The notes under the pieces: generated by a model
The model's database searches: none
Told to the model about the DNA's origin: nothing
What the model saw: only the letters and a program-made list of their open reading frames with translations
Shown: positions 57,868-64,000 of the stretch, in pieces
How positions within the stretch are numbered: position 1 is the stretch's first letter
Layout: each line of letters opens with the position of its first letter
Position numbers and translations under genes: made by a program
DNA from: Trochalopteron elliotii
Lineage: Eukaryota > Chordata > Aves > Passeriformes > Leiothrichidae
Reading direction: 5' to 3'
Length of the DNA stretch: 64,000 nt
NCBI GenBank assembly: GCA_024734555.1
Contig: JANPWX010020340.1
Coordinates: forward strand, 1-64,000

Positions 57868-58095
57868 CAGGGATAGATGGGATATTGGGAAGAAATCCTT
57901 CCCTGGGAGGGTGGACAGGCCCTGGCACAGAGAAGCTTTGGCTGCCCCTGGATCCCTGCAAGTGTCCAAAACCAGGTTGGACACTGGGGTTTGGAGCAGA
58001 CTGGGCTAGTGGAAGGTGTCTCTGCCCATGGCAGGGGGTGGAATGAGCTTTGAGCTCCCTTCCAACCCAAACCACTCCGTGATTCCACGATTCAT
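57868..58095 (+). repeat. CR1 LINE 3' fragment
   Basis: Forward CR1 tail from 'gggatattgggaagaaatcc' to 'cccttccaacccaaaccact', ending TGATTCCACGATTC. Confidence 0.8.
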
Positions 58096-58589
58096 AAATC
58101 TGTGGCTATGTTGGTGCCAAAGAGGAAGGAAAGCTGTGGGAAGAGGGGGCTGATATCACCTGTGATCACTCCTGGATGGGGTTTGTGAGGTGACAGGAAT
58201 ACCTGGCCAGGTAACAATCACTTCCTGCTAATAACAGGGATTAGTTTTTTAAGCCTGATGAGGATGTGCACCGAGCAAAGGACAGAGCTTCCGGAGAGGC
58301 TTTTAATATCTTTGGCTGCCTGACATCAGCCGAGGGAGTGAGTGAACAAAGGACAGCAGAGAGGTGGAGGGGAGAGGTGAAAGAGCTACAGGGACAGGTA
58401 AATCCTGCAGTGTCCTTCCACAGATCCTGCCACCATCACACCCCTCACCCCCGCCAGGGTACAAATCCCACGTGCTGCTCACCCTGGCCTGTGGGAAGGA
58501 GTGGGTTTTGGAGAGCTTTGCACCAACCTCTGTCCTCCTGGAATACTCCACATGGCAAAGTCCTTTATTATAACCAAAATTCTAGAATT

Positions 58590-58905
58590 CTAGAGTGGTT
58601 TGGGCTGAAAGGGACCTTAAAGCCCATCCCATTCCATCCCCTGCCATGGGCAGGGACAACTTCCACCATCCCAGGTTGCTCCAAGCCCCAATGTCCAGCC
58701 TGGCCTTGGACACTTCCAGGGATCCAGGGGCAGCCACAGCTTCTCTGGGCACCCTGTGCCAGGGCCTCCCCATCCTCACAGGGAGGAATTCCTTCCTAAT
58801 ATCCCATCTAACCCTGCCCTCTGGCAGTGGGAAGCCATTCCCCCTTGTCCTGTCCCTCCAGGCCTTTGCTCAAAGCCCCTCTCCAGCTCTCTTGGACCCT
58901 CTTTA
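58590..58905 (-). repeat. CR1 LINE 3' fragment
   Basis: Reverse CR1 tail, 'tagagtggtttgggctgaaa' through 'ccctctccagctctcttgga'. It is complementary to the copy at 57868-58095. Confidence 0.8.
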
Positions 58906-60349
58906 GGTTATTTTCAATAATAAAAATTTATTAGGTATTTTTACCTAATAAAAATACCTCTTTAGGTGTATTTTTTTGGTAACCAAAATACTTCCTTTTA
59001 AGCCGCCATTCCCAGTAAATCACCCACTTCATTTTTCCTTGTAACCTTTTAGAAGCCCAGGGATCCCTGTCCTCACCTCCCACACTGCCTGGCCACTCAC
59101 AGCAGCAAGACCCACAAACCCACGAGTTAACACTGCCCTTCCCCTTTTCTCCTTTCCTCCCCGAGTCCCATCCCACAAAATAAAACAGCTTTTGTTCCTG
59201 CTGGAGCTTCTCCTGGCAACAGAACCACGGAAGCTGCAAAAGGGGAAAAAAAAAAAAATCCCAGACTCAATGACAGCTCTATCTGAAACCAACCACCAGG
59301 ATGAGACTTTTTTATCATCATTAGGGGAGGGAGCGCTGGGATAGTGGGAACAGGGAAATCATAGCTGGTTATGGTGGCTTCCCAGATGGATAAATATCCC
59401 TGGCTAGCAGAGGGGGAATGCAAAGGGGGATACAGTTGTTGATGTGTCCTTGTGAATCTTGACATGAGAGTGAGATGGCTCCAACCTCCTCCCTCTGCGT
59501 ACCAAGATTGTGGGATTTCTACAGTCAGGCTCCAGCAGATTTCTGTGGGCCTGGAAAAGGCCCAGGGCTTGCATGAGGGAGTTAGAGAAGCTGAAAGTCC
59601 TGTTTTTCAGCCAAGAATACTTTTGTCTTTAGCTCAACATCCTCCTAGGCTGCCTTTCCGTGCCCCTCAGAGGCTCAGAGCAGCCCTTTCTCCTCCTCTT
59701 TCAGGCTGCTGATTCCCAAATTCTCCCTCCAAACCTAAAGATTCTCTGGGACAAAGAGCCATTTAACAGTGCTGCCAAGGGATGCACCTTTATTTATTAT
59801 GATAATTTATTCCCTTCCCTCAGATCACTGCCAGAGCCCTTCCACTTTCCAGACAGCTCCGTGATAAAACGGGGGAAAGTTTCCTTCCTTAAGCAGTGTA
59901 AGACACAATAATTCCCCATGTCCAGTGACAAACAGCCTCGTTTATGGCCATTGCTGAGCCCCTGCATTAATCAGTGGGCTTAATTGAATTGATGACTGTG
60001 CTGGCTTGTGTTCAGAGCAGCTGCTTCACATCATTAGCCCTGTTAAATGAGAGGATCTGCCTTTGGTCATTTCCACCTGGATTTCCACCCTGGGTGTCCC
60101 CACTAGACACCAGGGACAGGCATTTGCAAGACCCTGGTGCAAATACAGGGCAAGCACAAGAAAAGCAGCATTTTCTCCAAATTCATCCCAGGAATACCGG
60201 GTGGAAGTGTCCCGGGATAAAAGCAGAGGATAAAAGTATCAGCACCCTCAACTACCTGCTATCCACATTGGAAAAGGGCTCAGGACTCAAAACATAGAGG
60301 AGAAAATAATAATTCCCTTTTCTAGAGGTTTTTAGAGGCAAAGGGGGAG

Positions 60350-60482
60350 AGAGGAGTTAAACCAGGTTGGGCAGGGATTGGAGTGACCTGATCTAGTGGA
60401 AGATGTCCCTGCCCATGGCAGGGGGGTAGAAGATGATGAGCTTTAAGATTCCTTTCCAAACTGTCCTGGGATTCTCTGATCA
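60350..60482 (+). repeat. CR1 LINE 3' fragment
   Basis: Forward CR1 tail with 'agatgtccctgcccatggca' and 'agattcctttccaaactgtc', moderately diverged. Confidence 0.65.
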
Positions 60483-62249
60483 GCCCCATGTAGCACAGCA
60501 AGGGCACAGTGCTGGAATTTGCCAGCCTGCCCATAATTCAGGGAATTTCCAGTGACTTCAGGTGATCTCAAGTCCAGCTTGAGGGTCTGACAAGTGTTTC
60601 AAGCCAAAACTGTGCCAAGATAAAACTGGGGACATTTACTGCCAGAACCACAGGGACAAAGCAGTGATGCTGATGCTCAGATTTCCCTCATTTTCCCTGG
60701 CAGGGTTTGAAATCCATGACCACTTTCCCTAATTCACCAGGCATCCTGGAGCAGCCCCCAGGGACGAGGACATGGTGGCTGTTTTGCCACACAGGTGCAT
60801 GTCCTGGGTGATTTGACCCCCCTGCCAAGGGTGAAGAGCATCCCAAATGAGTTTTTTATCATTCTAAAATGATGTCAAATATCAGCTGCCAGGTACAGCT
60901 CCACGCACTGCCCTGCCCCAACAAAGCCTGGCTTGTCCAAAGCTCTGCCTGGCTGAGATTTAAGCCAGTCAGAGATAACCACTTGGCTGTTCCTTCCCTC
61001 AATGCCTCCTCTGGCCCTGGTGGAACACACTTCCTTTCTGTGCCGCCGGATTTGCTTTTCAATGCCCCATTATGTCCCGAGGTCACGGCAGATCGAGGAG
61101 TTTGCTCGGCTGCCCTGCAAAGAAACCGAGTCACAAGAATCAGAGTTCTTTTTTTTTCCCTCCCATTTAATAACTGCGTGTGCTGAGCCTGAATTGCTTT
61201 CTTTAAGCATGTGAAGGAGAGCAGCGAGCACTCGGCTCCACGTTTTTCTTGGCACTCCCTCTTTTCTAAGCCCATTATTCGCCCTCCTTTCCTCCGGCAA
61301 AGAAATGCCCAGTTCTTTTCCAGCTGGCAAGTGCCAGAAGCTCATTTAGTTCCCAGTGCCGTGGGATTATTAGCATGGATGTTAAGAGACCCTCCCTGCA
61401 ACAACAGTGACCACCAACCCATAAGCTGAGCTTGCCACCAGCACAAATGGCACAATTCCCGTTTTAAAAGTGGGAAAATTGGAGCGAGGTAGCATTTATC
61501 AGGCAGCTTCTGTTGTGGTGGGCACCCTGCAGAAAAGATTTGGGATTTGTGTGGTCCGTTTGTGCCAGGGATGGAGCAGCAGATGGGAGCAGCAGGGGTT
61601 TGGGGCAAAATGCTGGTTTCTTTGAAGGCAGCAGTGAAATGCCCACTGGCTTTAACCACCAGCCACGGCACGGCCAGGGCTCTGCAGACCTGCTGACGGT
61701 CAGAGCCAGAGCTGGAGCCTGTCTGGTGGCGTCCCCTTGCCAGCTTCTTTGTACTATTAATTATGGCCATGAGTCTGCAGGGTTTCCAAGCTCTGTGGCT
61801 CCAGTTTGCCATGCGGGAAGGAGCTGGGATGCAAACTGAATTCCCCCTGCGACACTTCCCAACAGGTCCCGCATTATTTATGCCTTTGACAACAGTCAGA
61901 TCCATCCAGGGTGATGCTAGAGCTCTCACAGAGCATCCTCAGAGCAGCTGTTTTTTTGCAGCAGAGTGTTTCGGGGGTGTAGAAACCTCCTACCCCCTGG
62001 ACATGGCGTTCCCATTCCTGCCAAGGCTCCAGCTGCAAAGCCAAGCAGCCTGACCGGTTTTCCGCCTGCGAATTTTTGTCAGATCTCCTGACAAAAAGCC
62101 CAGGGTGAGCAGTTCCTGGGCACTGGCAGCCCCCAGATATGCCTGGAAACCTCTCTGCAATCTTCCAAAGGTGAGGTTTATGCAATTCCTTCTCCGTTAC
62201 AAATCTCACCTCCTTGGCTATGAGTTTTCATCACTTCTCTGTGCAGTGG

Positions 62250-62360
62250 TAGGGTCCAAGGTGAGGTCCAAGCCACTACACTTTCTGAGGAGCCTTCAAG
62301 GGCTGGACTTGAGGACCTTGGAGGTCTTGTGCAGCCTTCATGATTCTGTGGTTCTATTTG
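62250..62360 (+). repeat. diverged CR1 3' terminus
   Basis: 'ggacttgaggaccttggagg' and 'cttcatgattctgtggttct' resemble a CR1 end; the upstream part is unclear. Confidence 0.45.
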
Positions 62361-64000
62361 CAGTCAGATCTGACACAAGGATAAATCTATCCTGGCAAAA
62401 TTTTATATGGAAAAACATCTGTAAATGCCTTGGTAGGGAAAAAAAAAACTGCACAAGGTGCTCATACCTTATTAAACATCAGAAAACCCACGTTGAGGGA
62501 CACGTAAAAGTTATAAATATCCCCAAATCCATTGCTGGGTGAGCTTTCCAGAGACTTTGAGAAATGGAAGGAGCAAGTAAACAAGCTGGGATTTTTCCCT
62601 CTGCATGGAGGAATGTCTCCAGCATGGCAGAAAGTGCAATCAATAATTGAGTGAGAAGCCACGCGGCTCAGAGCTCTCACAAAGCACAGCCTGAGCATCC
62701 AATATTTATTTTCAAGCCTTAAATAATGCATTTGCAAATGCTTCTAACTGGATATTTTAAGGCAAACAAATTTATGTCATGAAAAGTTAATTGGCGAGAG
62801 CATCTCCGAAGGAAAATCACAGGCAACCACGGGAAACACCCCTCAGCTCCTCAATGCATTGGTCCTGCTCTTCCTCGTAAATTGGGGGCAATTCCATAAT
62901 TTCTAATTAAGGAATCATTTGCTATCAATTAGCCCATGTAAGTAGATTTCACTCATTCCCCAAGCTAAATCACTTAAGCCCTGGCATTTCCTCCTCTCTT
63001 CTGCAGCGCCGGCAGCCGGTGGAGCCGTGTGGGATTGGGAGGCAAGGGATGCTTCTGACACCCATTTCCCATGGGAGCTGGGTGGGATGGGTCCATCCCC
63101 CTGGGTTAATTCACTCTGCAGACATGTGGCAGCTGCTGTGGGCAAACAGGAAAAATCACCTGTTGTCCAGGGAGGTGGAATGGGTTGGATTTTGGTGATC
63201 CAAGTGGTTCGCTTGCAACCCGGAATATCCTGCATTCTGTGGTGGGAGGTGGTGGGAGGGGAGGGATATGTCTGGGACAGTGGCCAAAGGTGGCCCTCAG
63301 AGGGGTCCTGGGGCTCAGACAGGTGGAAGTATCACCATTAAGGACAGCTTGAGCTGGAGGTGAAGGCAATGCAGCTGCTCCACTGCTGTCTCCCAAGCAC
63401 TGCTGCATCCCAAAACACTGCTCAGTCTGGGCAGGAGCTCTGGAGGAATGACCTTGGCCAGGGCTGGCACCTTCCCACAGGTGTTTGCTTCCACCTTGGC
63501 AGCAGATAAAGGGTTTGCTGTTAAATCCACCATGGCTCCAAGGCTGACCTGTTCCCTCCTCAACTTGTCCTTCAGCCCCCCTGTTCCAGGCAATGAGTAA
63601 ACACAGCCAGGGATACAAGGGCCACAGCTTCCAGTTTTCCTGCCCAAACCTCATTCCACATTACAAACCTGGGCAGCAGAGCTGGCTGCAGCACCCCCAG
63701 CCACCCCAGGTACCCCAGCCCCCAGCTCGGGGATGAGCTGCTGCCACGTCAGGCTTCTCCTTACGAAACTCAAAGAAATAAAGGTGAGATAAGATAAGAA
63801 AGGTTCATAACCTCTCATCACAGGACAAGATTTCTCATCTCCAGCCAGGCTCTCCTGCCTCTGATGTTTATTTGCCAGCATCCAGCAGGAGATGAATTGC
63901 CTCCACTGGGATTTCAACTCGGTCTGATCAGAAGAAATTGGTTTTGACAGCTTTGTGATAGAAACACCTTGGGCCAAACTCACCCCTGGCTGAAGCTCTC

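Larger units (their letters stand above)
54811..64000. other. sequence right of the CpG island, no gene recognised
   Basis: About 9.2 kb without recognisable coding exons on either strand. It contains CR1 fragments (56850-56915, 57868-58095, 58590-58905, 60350-60482, 62250-62360), an AT-rich short-period patch near 56535-56650 and some AT-rich, possibly conserved stretches near 62.7 kb. Confidence 0.55.

Overview
This is vertebrate nuclear DNA, almost certainly from a bird and probably a songbird. The protein-coding exons have GT-AG introns and are near-identical in layout to known vertebrate genes. The interspersed repeats are dominated by 3' fragments of CR1-type LINEs, the typical avian repeat, with a few solo LTRs. 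No prokaryotic features, tRNA, rRNA or CRISPR array were seen. A run of 400 N marks an assembly gap at 54134-54533.

Left part (about 2950-12385, plus strand): the 3' end of a UGT1A-type UDP-glucuronosyltransferase locus. Two alternative first exons (3040-3882 and 5331-6182) each encode a signal peptide and an aglycone-binding half. Four shared exons (8455-8586, 8693-8780, 9497-9716, 11978-12275) encode the UDP-glucuronate-binding half, the transmembrane anchor and the ER-retrieval tail. The predicted proteins have 526 and 529 residues. More first exons may lie upstream of the window. The last intron carries a nested pair of retroviral LTRs next to a primer-binding-site-like sequence.

Middle (12386-20218): about 8 kb with no supportable gene, between two genes that converge tail to tail.

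Right part (20219-31912 and probably on to about 54.8 kb, minus strand): SH3BP4, an endocytic adaptor and Rag-GTPase/mTORC1 regulator. Four coding exons (31833-31716, 29888-27526, 22200-22012, 20770-20546) give a complete 964-residue protein with all splice junctions in phase. The start-codon exon has a good splice acceptor upstream of the ATG, so at least one 5' untranslated exon lies further right. The best promoter candidate is the CpG-rich block around the assembly gap (about 53.4-54.8 kb), with GC/KLF boxes, a perfect CRE, G-runs and a minus-strand TATAAA. On that reading, 31.9-54 kb is a 5' intron filled with CR1 fragments, LTRs and a degenerate minisatellite. The remaining 54.8-64 kb is non-coding as far as can be seen.

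No wholly new biological system was found. The observations most worth checking are the cysteine-rich UGT1A tail, the paired HNF1-like sites before the second UGT first exon, the nested ERV with a lysine-tRNA-type primer site, the probable SH3BP4 promoter, and the pyrimidine-rich minisatellite at 46.7-47.2 kb.
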